NCBI GenBank assembly: GCA_014773175.1
Contig: VXCM01005040.1
Coordinates: 1 to 64,000, forward strand
DNA: 64,000 nucleotides
Direction of reading: 5' to 3'
Source of the DNA: Lucifuga dentata
Taxonomy: Eukaryota > Chordata > Actinopteri > Ophidiiformes > Bythitidae
Of the stretch, positions 34,687-56,500 are shown piece by piece. The notes under the pieces are model-generated. The model was given only the letters and a program-made list of their open reading frames with translations. It was not told where the DNA came from and made no database searches. Every line of letters begins with the position of its first letter. The first letter of the stretch is position 1. A program made the position numbers and the translations under genes.

Positions 34687-35082
34687 GTTTTTGTCTTTGT
34701 GTTTTAATGACGCTAACAATAAACCTGGACTAGATTACCTGAAAACTGGACTGTAGTGGACAGGTCTGAACCTGGTTGGACGTGTCTTTCTGGTGGACAA
34801 ACCAGTGAATGTGATTGGTTAAACTGCTGTTTCCTGTTAATCTATTTCTCTGGATTTTCATGGAAAGGGAGAGAGAGAGGTTTCTGCTGTCTGTCTGATC
34901 TGGACCCGCCAGAAGGCGACACAACACAGCGGCAGCACAAGGTCAGGTCCTGCTTCGTCTTTAGTGCCTTCTGACCCCTGACCCCTAACCCTAATCTGCT
35001 GTACTGGTTATCAGTCTGTCAGCATAATAATTTTACTGGTTTGGTATCTGGTGACTTACTAGTCTTACTGGTCCCAGTAGAA
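33978..35082. other. sycp2l / gnal intergenic region
   Basis: No gene. It holds a (GA)n run (34646-34682) and presumably the promoter and 5' UTR of gnal. I see no convincing TATA box or CpG cluster. Confidence 0.45.
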
Positions 35083-44340
<9,258 letters not shown>

Positions 44341-44707
44341 TTGGGCAATGAACAGGTGCCTGGCTCTGTCTCCTTCAGACGATCTACAAAACAAAATTAT
44401 TTGATGTGGAGCGTCAAATCTATGATTTGATCTGCGGTTCTGATAAGTAGTTGATACTGTTAGCTGATCGATAATGATAGCAAACGTTCAGATATATATG
44501 ATTTAACACATAGGACATATTTCTGTAGAAACAGATGTGATTCACTTTATAAATTCTGATTGATTGGTGATTATTGATTAGGACTGATATTCTTTCTTCT
44601 CTTCACCTGATGCAGGGGATTATGGGAAGTGGAGTTTTCCCGAAGGAAAATGCAGCAATTGTTTTACTTTTCTGTTGTTACAATAACCCCAACAACAGTC
44701 TGATTTA

Positions 44708-44742
<35 letters not shown>

Positions 44743-46140
44743 GTTATTATTATTGTAGTATAGTATCTTATACACAGCAGCTGTGGATCATTCATGTTAC
44801 TGTCATTATTGTCTCTGTTAAGGTAAAACGTCTGTGTCTTTAATGACAGGTGGGAGGAGTCAGGAACCTTTCAGGGATTGGCTAGCCTGATCTGAATTTA
44901 TTTCCTGATTGGCTCTTCCAGTCAGGTGTATAAATATGTCCCATGAAACCATCCTGCCTCCTAACAAACCCTCCTGCCTCCTATGTCCTCCATGTCATAT
45001 TGTTGGAAATCAGGACGCGTTCTGAAGCTCTTTACACTGCCTAGAAATCGTTCTAGTCGCCATCTTTAAGGACGTCCCAAAGCTCTTATTTCTGCTCTGA
45101 GGATTTAGGAGGCTTCCTGAGGAGAAATGAGGAAGGAAACATGAGATGATCCTACACGTAAATCAGACATGTAAATCTGTTTCTGATTGGACAGAATCTG
45201 ATATAACAACATGAGTTTGATGAAACATGAAACAGACAACAGCAACAACTCAGAAGTAAAATGACTCTGATTATTTATTTTTGTTTTATCTGATCATCTG
45301 TTTAAAATGTCTGGATGTGTTTTCAGTCTGAATTATAAAACATAAAACAATAAACGTATAAACGTCCAGTGAGTTAACGCTGATAAACTTCATATTTTAA
45401 TTCTGAGCAGTGAAACACTTAGAAATGTGATGATCTATAGATTATAAAGTCAGATTGTTCTGCATGTTTGTCAAACTGTTAAGTGTTACAGTAAATCAAT
45501 AATCAATATTTTACGATCGTCTAGGAACTATAAAACTCAGCAAAACACTGATCAGCTGTGACCTCAGTAAGCGACATCGCTTCAGATGATGCTGAGGAGT
45601 GACAATATTTCAGTTCTCTGAAATTGTTGCTCATCAGTCATGTCTTTTCCTTGTGCTGCGAGATTACCGTGGAAACAGTGCAGAGCTTTGGAACACACCT
45701 GGTCTCTGAGTGTTTCCATTGGATTGTTAGATTCTGTCTTATTGGTTCCTGTGTAGGCTGGACTTTAATCATGCTGTCATACAATTCTGCTGTTTCTACT
45801 GTTTCTACTGAAATAAAACTTAAAAATAATTACAATAAAAAGAAGAAGACAGTCTTTCTCTACTAAACAGGAAGTGGCATGCCTGGTGATGGCGGAGCCT
45901 GTTTAGGCCCCAAAAATGATATTATTCATAAAGTTTAGCTAAGAGCCAATAAGTTTGTTTCTCTATTTGTCCACCAGAGGGAGAAAAACACCAGACAAAC
46001 AGGCAGACAGACAGACAGGCAGACAGACAGGCAGGCAGACAGACAGACAGACAGACAGACAGAGAGACGGGCACAGCGGTGGGCAGAGAGACAGGCAGAG
46101 GATAGACAGGCAGGCAGACAGACAGATGAGCAGACTGTCA
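44341..46140. other. gnal / piezo2 intergenic region
   Basis: Holds the gnal 3' UTR (an AATAAA lies near 45810), an (ATT)n run at 44711-44755, copy A of a dispersed repeat (about 44990-45640), and a (CAGA)n tract (about 46000-46135) just upstream of piezo2. No other gene. Confidence 0.5.
44990..45640 (+). repeat. Dispersed repeat family, copy A
   Basis: Shares ordered blocks with 55890-56390, such as AAGGACGTCCCAAAGCTCTT, TCTGAGGA, GAGATGATCCTA, TCTGATTGGACAG and CATCGCTTCAGATGATG. No terminal repeats were identified, so the element class is unknown. Confidence 0.65.
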
Positions 46141-46680
46141 GTCATGGGGGCGGGGCCTCGGTTCACTCACTAGTATCCTGCGTGGCTCGTGTGCGCGGCG
46201 GAAGCGCGTTCACAACTCTGCGTTTGTGTCCGTGTTTTCTTCAGCGAAGAGGAAAAAAGAAAAAAGGAAAAAGAGAAGAAAAGAAAAAAGAAAAAACTGA
46301 GAGAAGAAAAGGAAAAAATTAAAAATTGTTTTCCTTCAGGACGTGAGACAGGAACAGAAAGTTAACAAAGGAGCTCCGACTTTTTTCTCTTCCACAAACT
46401 CCAGCTTCTCCTGCAGACAGACAGACAGACAGGCAGGCAGACAGACAGAACTTGTTTCAATTATTCCGCAGCATCTGTCTGTCTCTGCCCGTCTGTCGCT
46501 CTCTGTTCCGGTAGGGAGGATGGCACCGGAGCCCGTCGCCGTCCTGAGGCGGACATGCGGCTCCCATTGCGGGCGGAGGGAGCTATGAACCCCGCAGCAG
46601 AACCAGGAGGAGGAGGATCAGGATCAGAGTGTGTGAGGCGGATTTAATCGTGTCCGTCCTGAAGACGTGTGCGGGTCATT
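46141..46680 (+). promoter_or_regulatory. piezo2 promoter / 5' UTR
   Basis: The CpG-richest patch of the window lies at about 46144-46230, with a GC box (GGGGCGGGGCC) and GTGCGCGGCGGAAGCGCG, followed by a long A/G tract and CAGA repeats before the ATG at 46681. No TATA box is evident. The exact start site cannot be placed from sequence. Confidence 0.5.
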
Positions 46681-49091
46681 ATGTCCTCAGATTTGGCTGC
46701 AGGGTTGCTGTTCAGGGTTCTGCTGCCTCTCAGCCTGACTTCAGGTAGGCTACATTTTGACTTCGTAAAGTTTCTTTGAAGATGAAGATGCTTTTTTTTT
46801 TTTTTTTTTNTTTTTTTTTTTTTTTTTGTTTCATTTGACTTGATTATTTCGGTTTTGCTACCAACACCCAAATGAACATAAAACATCCTGAACATAACAG
46901 ATCAGTTATAATTGAAGATTGATAATTATTATGTGTTATTGTTTCAGGTATGAATTTTGATTAAAATGCGTTTTTTTTTTTCTGAGGATGTTCAGATGTC
47001 AAACTGTGACATAAATGTCATTTAATGCCTTAGAATTCAGTCAGGTCATAAATTTGTGAAAGTCAACTGTGGAAATAGTGAATTCCTCTGAAATATTAAT
47101 AACATCACATCATAAATTTCGTGCAAAGTAATTTAATCAAACAATTTGGGTAAAAAATTAGTTTCACTCTCTACAAACCTGCACATGAAAATTATAATAA
47201 TTGATATCCATTGATTTGATGTCCATATAATATCCATTAATTAGTTTATCCAATAATGATAACTGTGTTGGTTGTTTCAAAAGTAGAATCTTTCTTTGTG
47301 TTTGCAGAATGAATTAACAGTTTCAAGAAAAAAGTGTCATCCTACATTAGATGAAAAAAGACTCATTAATGAATGAAATCATGAAATCAATGAAATCAAA
47401 TTAATGAAAATGATCATTATTTGCAGGCCTAAAACTCACGATATTTGTGTGTCTTGTTATTGTTGTGTTTCCTGTTATCTACCAACGTCTCTAGAATCCG
47501 TCATGTATGAAGCTGAAATTCATATAAAGCTCAGGATGTGCAGCGTCACGTGTGAAGTTGTTTGGAGCGGTTGTTTCGAGCGGTTCTTGAATTCAGCTGT
47601 GTCGGTAAAAAGTAGTCCGCGTGATATGCCGTGGCGTGACGGCGGGATACCATCTGGGCGCGGCAGCATATCACCCCACTAATGGAGGCTGCGGGAACGG
47701 CACTGCACTTTTTCCTCAATGCAGATTCAGACTGTCTAATATTGCCAGACTGAGGCTGTCCAACTTTAGAAAGGGAGGCTTAGAGGTGGGTTACAGTGTC
47801 TCTTTCATTTCACCAGTTATGTCCTGATGCTTGAAAACATGCAGTGAGGACAGGCTGTTTGTGCTGCAGAGGACAGATGTGTCTCTTTTCTGCTGAGGTT
47901 AATATGTTCACGTTGGGCGAACACGTTGGGGTTCATGAAACATTTCACGGTGAATTGAATTTCTCTCATTACAGTCAAAGCTAGCCAGCTTCGAATGTAA
48001 TGAAACAAACTGAATGACATGAACTGCCTGTGTCTCCGTCTGTCCAGGAGACAGACGGAGAAGTTGTTTGGATGAGCGGTACTCGAATTGAGCTGTGCCA
48101 GTAAAAAAAGGTAGTCTGTGCAGCAGGATACGCTCCGGGCACAGAGTTATGTGCTGTGTTGTATGTTACATGTTATATGTGTTATATGTTATATATGTTA
48201 TATGTTATGTGTTATATGTGTTATATGTTATATGCTGTGTTCCATGAACAATTATGGCAGGCTGCAACGCACACCAAAAGTCTGGCCCAGTCCCAACAGG
48301 CACGTTTTTAAAGGGCACTGCAAGAGTTACTATTACTTATTAATACTGTTAATTATGTTAATTTAATATTCTGCCGAACCAGAAAATTTATGATTAATAC
48401 ATGCTCTAAACAAATAAATGTTCATGTGTGCAATGATTTGGCTTTCACACAAATCAGCTGCTGCCAGAAATACCAGAGAAAATCTGCTTCTAGTAAACCA
48501 GGAATCAAACCCAAAAATGCCATAATCAATCATGGGAATCAAATCTGCTGACATGGTTATTTTTACATATATATTTTACAGTTTTCTTAATGATCAACCT
48601 AAGATAGTAATCAATAGCCAATTGATTGTCAGAATTTCTTGGAGATGATTGTCGACCTCTAGAGACATAAAAACTTTAATGACTTCTTCAAGCAGATTTC
48701 ATAAAATATAAAGTTATCTTTAAATGCAAAAAAACAAATATTTTTAAAAAATTACAAAATACAAACTAAGAAGTTAAAGTGCATGCTGGTGCCAGCTAAC
48801 GTTCACCACACATGCACTGATATTGTGCTTGTACACATTTGTCACTCTGCTGGTTTGGTCATGTGACGTACACACATCTTAATGCAGGTGTTGATTTTAA
48901 ATAGGATTAATAATATTCGTATAAGTTTATAATGAACTCTCACATGGTGCTCGATGACCAATAGGAATGTTTGAAAACTGAACATTTCCCTTTAAACACG
49001 CTCACATTCCAGAGTGGGGGAGGGATGTGTTTGTGTGTGTTCTGTTAGACACACACACTCAGCCAGATGTTACCTGTGAGAGTGGAAGCAG

Positions 49092-49127
<36 letters not shown>

Positions 49128-52100
49128 GGGGGAGGGGAAGTTGTTTCTAGAAACTGCTTGAGCAAGAGGAAGTGTTCAAAACCTTTACAAATTAAGAGAC
49201 ACTGTGCTTTAAATTTGAAACACTCACATTATTCTTTTTCATGCACTTCATGTAATCTGATTACTTTAACAGATGTTAAAGGAGGACAGGAGAGTAATCT
49301 GATTACTGAATGTAAAACAGATTATTAGATAAAGCTAGCATTATAGTTCACATAAACATGCATATGTGTGTGTATGTGTGTCAGACGATCTGTGTAAGTA
49401 TGTGTATGAGTGTATGTCTTTTTTTTGTAATTAATTTATTTGGCAGGGATCATGCACATTAATAAACATTGCTGTAAATGAGTCAGAATTAGCCAAATGA
49501 CTATTTTTCATCTATAGTCCCTGGACCAATGTTAAATAGTCACCGTAAACAAAAAGTCACAGTAAATTGAAAATTACTAATACATTAAGAAGATGTTTTC
49601 AAAAGGAGAACATGATATTAAAAATCAAGATCATTCTAATTCATATGAGACCAACAACAATGAGAAAGACAGCAGGAGAGAATACAGTAAGACAAACAAA
49701 CACACAAACCAAGACGACAAATAACAGCGGGCAGCAAATATTATTGATATCTAATGCTGACAGAATTGATCATCAATTAAGCTTTTTTTTATGTAAACTT
49801 TAAATAATAGGTACGTGTTCAGGTCTCTGATATGAACAGTATTCCAGCTTTAACAGAGAACGCTGTTTTACTGAAAACATGTTTTCTAAACAGGATAATA
49901 AATCCGCTCCTGCTAATCTGTAATCTGATTTGCTGCTGTTCATGTATTAATGACCTGTCTGAGAGCAGAACACACGCCATGTANTCTGTAATCTGATTTG
50001 CTGCTGTTCATGTATTAATGACCTGTCTGAGAGCAGAACACACGCCATGTACAGTCATGTATGTGAGACACGGTGACTTCATCAGATTTCCCAACTCAAC
50101 AAATTATATTTCTTAATAATTGGACAATGATGATAATTCATTGGTTTCTTATCTAAAATCTTAAGTGTTTGTACAAAGATTTCAATGGTTTAAGAAGTAA
50201 TACCAGCTTGTGACCAGCTTGTTAGACAGGAAGTGAAATGAGAAATAATCATTGAGTGCATAAACATCTTAGCTGCCTGTGTTGACGTGTTGTTACGAGT
50301 GAATCTAAAATTAGCGAGATTGAATTTAACTCTTTTGCAAACCTTTTTTACCTGGGCCTTAAAAGATGTTAGAATCAATCAGAACTCCAAGGTATTCTAT
50401 TCTGACACGACCTGTATCTTCTCTCCTCCTACAATAATGTCTGCTTGTACACTTGAACCGTTTGTCTTGTNGACACGACCTGTATCTTCTCTCCTCCTAC
50501 AATAATGTCTGCTTGTACACTTGAACCGTTTGTCTTGTGAGAACATTAGCAACTTGTGCTATATTACTACCATGTACATAAATTACTGGATCATGTGCAT
50601 ACACTTAGAAGTTAATTTCTGGACAGACAGATGGCAAATCATTAACATATAGCATAAACAAAAGTGGACCCAATATANGACACGACCTGTATCTTCTCTC
50701 CTCCTACAATAATGTCTGCTTGTACACTTGAACCGTTTGTCTTGGTAAAGAACATGCAGACAGTTTTAGACACTTTAGCTGCAGACAACAGTAATTTAAC
50801 CACGTTGTAACCTGAGTCAGAGATTTTGTGAGAACATTAGCAACTTGTGCTATATTACTAACATGTACGTAAATTACTGTATCATCTGCATACATTTGGA
50901 TGTTAATTTCTGGACAGACAGATGGCAAATCATTAACATATAGCATAAACAAAAGTGGACCCAATATAGACCTCTGAGGGACGTCTGTACATAAGCAAAG
51001 AGCAGCTGATTGATGGTTATGCACTCGAACAATCTGAGATTTATTTAAAAGATATGGTTCTATCCATTTGAGAGTCACAGAAGAAAAATTAAAAGCTGAT
51101 AGTTTGGATAAGAGAATGCTCTGATTGACAGTATCCAATGCTTTCTTGAGGTCTAAGAAGAACACCACCTTTATCTAACAGAGATTTTACCTTTTCTCAA
51201 AGGAAAAGGCAGGCTGTGGTGCACACCAAAAGTCTGGCCCCGTCCGGACTTTTGGTGTGCACCTCAGATGTATGTGCACACACATACAGCTGAGTATGCG
51301 CATTAGTTTGTGTGTATGTGTGTGTGTGTTATATTATCAGTTCAGTTTTATATTCAGACATCCATCCATCTTCCATACCTGCTTATCTTAATCAGGGTTG
51401 TGGAGGGCTGGAACCTATCCCAGGATACCAGAGCCAGGGTACACCTGAACAGGTCACCAGCCTATCACAGGGCAGACACACACACGGTCAGTTTAGAGTT
51501 TCTAAATCACCTAACCTGCGTGAGTTTGGATGTGGGAGCAAACATGGAAACTCCTCACGGATTCAAACCGGACCTTCCAGCTGTGACGCTAAACATTGAG
51601 CCGCCATGCTAAGAATAAATAGAAAACATAAACAAAAACATTAACTTGCATTGGTTACCACAGTAACCTTCAGGAAAGTGGATGTTTTATGTATTGATTG
51701 ATTGACTGGTTGATTGATTGATTGATTGATCTTTGTATTGATTATACCCTTACAGCTTCTTTGTTGCGGTACAATGGTTTTACCCTCGTCTATGTCCTCC
51801 TGCTGCTGCTGCTGCCGCTGCTGCCCGAACCCAGCACCTCCTCCAATACAGGTACCAATACACACAGATCAATCACCCAGCAACTCAATACAGGTATCAA
51901 TACACACTGATCAATCACGCAGCAACTCAATACAGGTATCAATACACACTGATCAACCACCCAGCACCTCCTCCAATACAGGTACCAATACACACAGATC
52001 AATCACCCAGCAACTCAATACAGGTATCAATACACACTGATCAATCACGCAGCAACTCAATACAGGTATCAATACACACTGATCAACCACCCAGCACCTC

Positions 52101-52366
52101 CTCCAATACAGGTACCAATACACACAGATCAATCACCCAGCAACTCAATACAGGTATCAATACACACTGATCAATCACCCAGCAACTCAATACAGGTATC
52201 AATACACACTGATCAACCACCCAGCAACTCCTTCAATACAGGTACCAATACACACCGATCAATCACCCAGCAACTCAATACAGGTATCAATACACACCAG
52301 TCAATCACCCAGCAACTCAATACACACTGATCAGTTACCCAGAAATTCCTCCAAATGGGTAATAGA

Positions 52367-52397
<31 letters not shown>

Positions 52398-53538
52398 AAA
52401 GATCCTTCCTGAGGAAACAGAATTGAATAGGAAAGGTTGTCACTAAGGATTGGTTGCTATGGAGATCTGGATCTGTTTCCCCAGGAAGTGAATGACTCAC
52501 TGTGTGACATCACTTCCTGTGTTCTCCTGTAGGAGGAGCAGGTTTGAGGGCTTGTTTTTCATCTGATTCCTGTTCCTCCTGCTGCTCCTTCGCCTCCTCA
52601 CCAGCGGTTATAAGTTTGAAGCAGCTGGTGTAACGGTAAACAAGACAAAAGACAAAAGTACAGCTGTGAGACACACATCCACCATGACACGAGTGTCCAA
52701 CATCCATCTTCCTTCATCCGTCCTTACTGAGCTTCGCTGTGACTAAAATGTAAACTCATTTTATGTTTATCACCTGAATAAAACCGTCTCTCTCTCCTCG
52801 TGTGTGAGTTTTCCAGGTAACACTGGACACTGTTTCCTTGGCAACAGTGGACACCGTGTTTCCTTGGTAACAGTGGATACTGTGTATTTCCTTGGTAACA
52901 GTGGACACTGTGTTTCCTTGGTAACAGTGGATACTGTGTATTTCCTTGGTAACAGTGGACACTGTATTTCCTTGATAACAGTGGATTATGCGTGTTTCCT
53001 TGATGAAACTGGATAATGTGTGTTTCCTAGGTAACGGTGTATCATGTGTGTTTCCTAGGTAACACATCTCGGTGTGTGACAGCAGTGTGTATCTCCAGTT
53101 TTGTTTTCCTGTTGCTTCAGTCTTTCTTCCAACTGACGACGGCAACACTGCAGCCTGAATACAACTGTAAGATTCTGTCTGTATGTCTGCCTGCCTGTCT
53201 ATCTCTGTCTGTCTTCCTGTCTATGAATCTGTCTATGTCTTCTGCCTGTCTATCTGCAGGTTCCTCCTGGCAGAAGGCACTCAATCAGCTTGGCCTGGTG
53301 AGGTAAGATGATGATAGTGATGATGTCATCAGTGATGTCATCAGATGGCATAGTGTCAGGGCTGCCCTAACCCTAACTCCATGTCATCCGTGTCATCTAA
53401 CATAAACACGTATGGCAGACAGGATGTGACCTAGAGCCTGTTAACATGAAAACAGGAAGTAAAACTTGCTGCTTCTGTTTACAAAAACACAACATACACA
53501 CAAACTATAAACAACTCGATAATACAACATATACAACT

Positions 53539-53571
<33 letters not shown>

Positions 53572-56500
53572 CGTTCGTGTGTGCGTGTGTGAGTGAGATC
53601 AGTAGGTGTTTCAGACAGTAGTCACTCTGTCTGGGATAAATGGTTCTGCAAACACCTACACACACGCACAGACAACACACACACACACACACACAGACGG
53701 TCTTGAAGGAAAACACGTCACATCACTTAAATTTCTGTGTTTTCGTATTTCTGTTTTGATGATGATAAGTTTGAGTTTAGACAGTAAGGATGTTTTTTTG
53801 TATCTCCATGCCTGTCTGTCTGACCTTCTGCCTGCCTGTCTGTCTGACTTTCTGCCTGCCTGTCTGTCTGTCTGTCACCGTTGCTGTCTGCCTGTTTTCC
53901 TGTCTGTGTCTTTGTCTGGTCTTTTGCCTGACTGTCTGTTGGCCTGTCTCTCTGTCTTTCTGGTTGTCTGTCTCTCCCCATGTCTGCCTGCCTGTCTTTC
54001 TCTCAGTCTGTCAGGAAGTGATGCAGGCTCAGCAGTGCGACAGGTTTTTCCAGATATTGGCGTCCTTGTTGTCAGTCTGCTGACTTGGAGACTGAGTGTG
54101 AGACGGCCCAGGGACACACACACACAGGTAAAACACACGCACACACACAGGGACAGAGGGTAACCTCATTAAGTCATCTCTTCTTGTTTCTTAACAAGGT
54201 TTGCCATTTATTAGAGAGTAACACAGTAAGCTATCTATTAACTGTAACCTCATTATCTGACACGCACGTCATAATGGATAATGATTAGCTTTCAGATTGA
54301 ATCTTTTATTTCAGCCTTTTCTCTTTGTTACCAGAACAGAATGGATGTTTGTGACTTCTCAGTGTTTTCAGCCTCAACAGGAGCAGCGACATCATGAGGA
54401 GGAGCAGCAGGAAGAGGTACTGATGATGGAGAAGGAGGAGGAGGAGGAGGAGGAGGAGGAGNNNNNNNNNNNNNNNNNNNNNNNNNNNNNNNNNNNNNNN
54501 NNNNNNNNNNNNNNNNNNNNNNNNNNNNNNNNNNNNNNNNNNNNNNNNNNNNNNNNNNNNNNNNNNNNNNNNNNNNNNNNNNNNNNNNNNNNNNNNNNNN
54601 NNNNNNNNNNNNNNNNNNNNNNNNNNNNNNNNNNNNNNNNNNNNNNNNNNNNNNNNNNNNNNNNNNNNNNNNNNNNNNNNNNNNNNNNNNNNNNNNNNNN
54701 NNNNNNNNNNNNNNNNNNNNNNNNNNNNNNNNNNNNNNNNNNNNNNNNNNNNNNNNNNNNNNNNNNNNNNGGAGGAGGAGGAGGTGGAGAGCAGCCGGTC
54801 CAGGCTTCTATTGGAACTGGAGTTATTGGTTTGTAGAAGCAGGAAGATGGTGGGAAACATGATGACAGCAGGAGGGAAAGTCCTGCTGACTGCTTTACTG
54901 GGACTGACAGGTAAGATGATATGGTACGATATCATACAGTATGATAGGATACGATCAATACGATATGATACGATACAGTATGATAGGATACGATCAATAC
55001 GATATGATACAGTACAGTATGATAGGATACGATCAATACGATATGATACAGTACAGTATGATGGGATACGATCAATATGATATGATACGATACAGTATGA
55101 TAAGATTTGATGAATATGATATGATACAATACATTATGATAGGATACGATCAATACGATATGATACAGTACAGTATGATAGGATACAATCAATATGATAT
55201 GATACAATACAGTATGATATCATAGAATCAATACGATATACAACACAGTATGATACAATACGATCAATACGATATGATACATTATGATTTGAGATAATAT
55301 GACATGATACGGTACAACAAAATACAAAGCACTGCTGAGGCTTTATTGGGACTGACGTAAAATATATGATACAACACGTCCATGTAATATACATGTAATA
55401 CAGCATGGTATGGTCCATGTAATATACATGTAATACAACACAGTACGGTCCATGTCATATACATGTAATACAGCACGGTACAGTCCAGTCATTACAATAT
55501 AGATTCACACAGGTCAATACAACACATCACAATAGAGTAAAATATAATACAGTATAAAAATACAATACATCACAGTACAATAATATAATATAATCTTTCC
55601 TCTCTTCTCTTCTCCAGGTATCATGTTTCCATCTCTCCCCTCCTTCCTTTACCTCCTCTCTTTCCAGGTGTTGTGCACCTGGTGGGCATGGTCAGGACAA
55701 GTCCCACCCCTCCTGTTCAGGTGTGTGTGTCTGTTTTCGCTTATCTACTCCTCCTTCCATTTCCTGCTCCTCTACTGCTACCAGCTGCCCTCCCTGCAGG
55801 AGGCATGGCCTCCTGACCACACCTCCGCCAGGTAACACAGCAAAACACACTACAGCAAAATAAACACATGAATAAAAATAATACACATTGACAAGGGGTG
55901 CATTCCAACACTCTCATTTGATTGTTCCTCACTCCTTGCGTGACCTGGAAATCGACCCTAACTACCTTTAAGGATGTTCCAAAGCTCTTATTTCTCCTCT
56001 GAGGATGGAGAAGCAAAAGCAGAGGAGGCCTGAGTGAGGAAACGAGATGATCCTAGAAGAAATCTGTTATTAGACACGCCCCTTCAGTGGAAACCTGTCT
56101 CTGATTGGACAGATCTACTACAGCTGATCTGAGACAGCTAGCTGCCAGACACACCATCACAAACATGATCATCTGGTTAAAATGACTGAAAGGAAATCAA
56201 AACAGAGCAGTTCCAAACACTGATCAGCTGATCAGCTGTGTGACATCATCAGTAAGTGATGTCACTTCAGATGATGTTTGAGGAGTGAAGATGTTTAATT
56301 TCTCTAAAACTGATGTTCCTCACTTCCTCTTTCTCATGTTCTTTCCTCGCATCTTTCCCATGCGTCCTAAGTGGGCGGTTCTAAGGAGGAATCATATGAG
56401 CAAAGGAGAAAGAAGAGATGGAAAAGACAAAGAATATGAGTAAAGGAGAAATAAGAGAAGGAAAAGAGGAAGAATGAGTAAAGGAGGAAGAAGAGAAGGA

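Noticed and set aside
53790..54083. Cysteine/leucine-rich frames over the CTGC/CTGT arrays here and at 16664-17035, 21156-21556 and 24041-24226
   Set aside because: By-products of tetranucleotide repeats in the pyrimidine-rich ends of introns.
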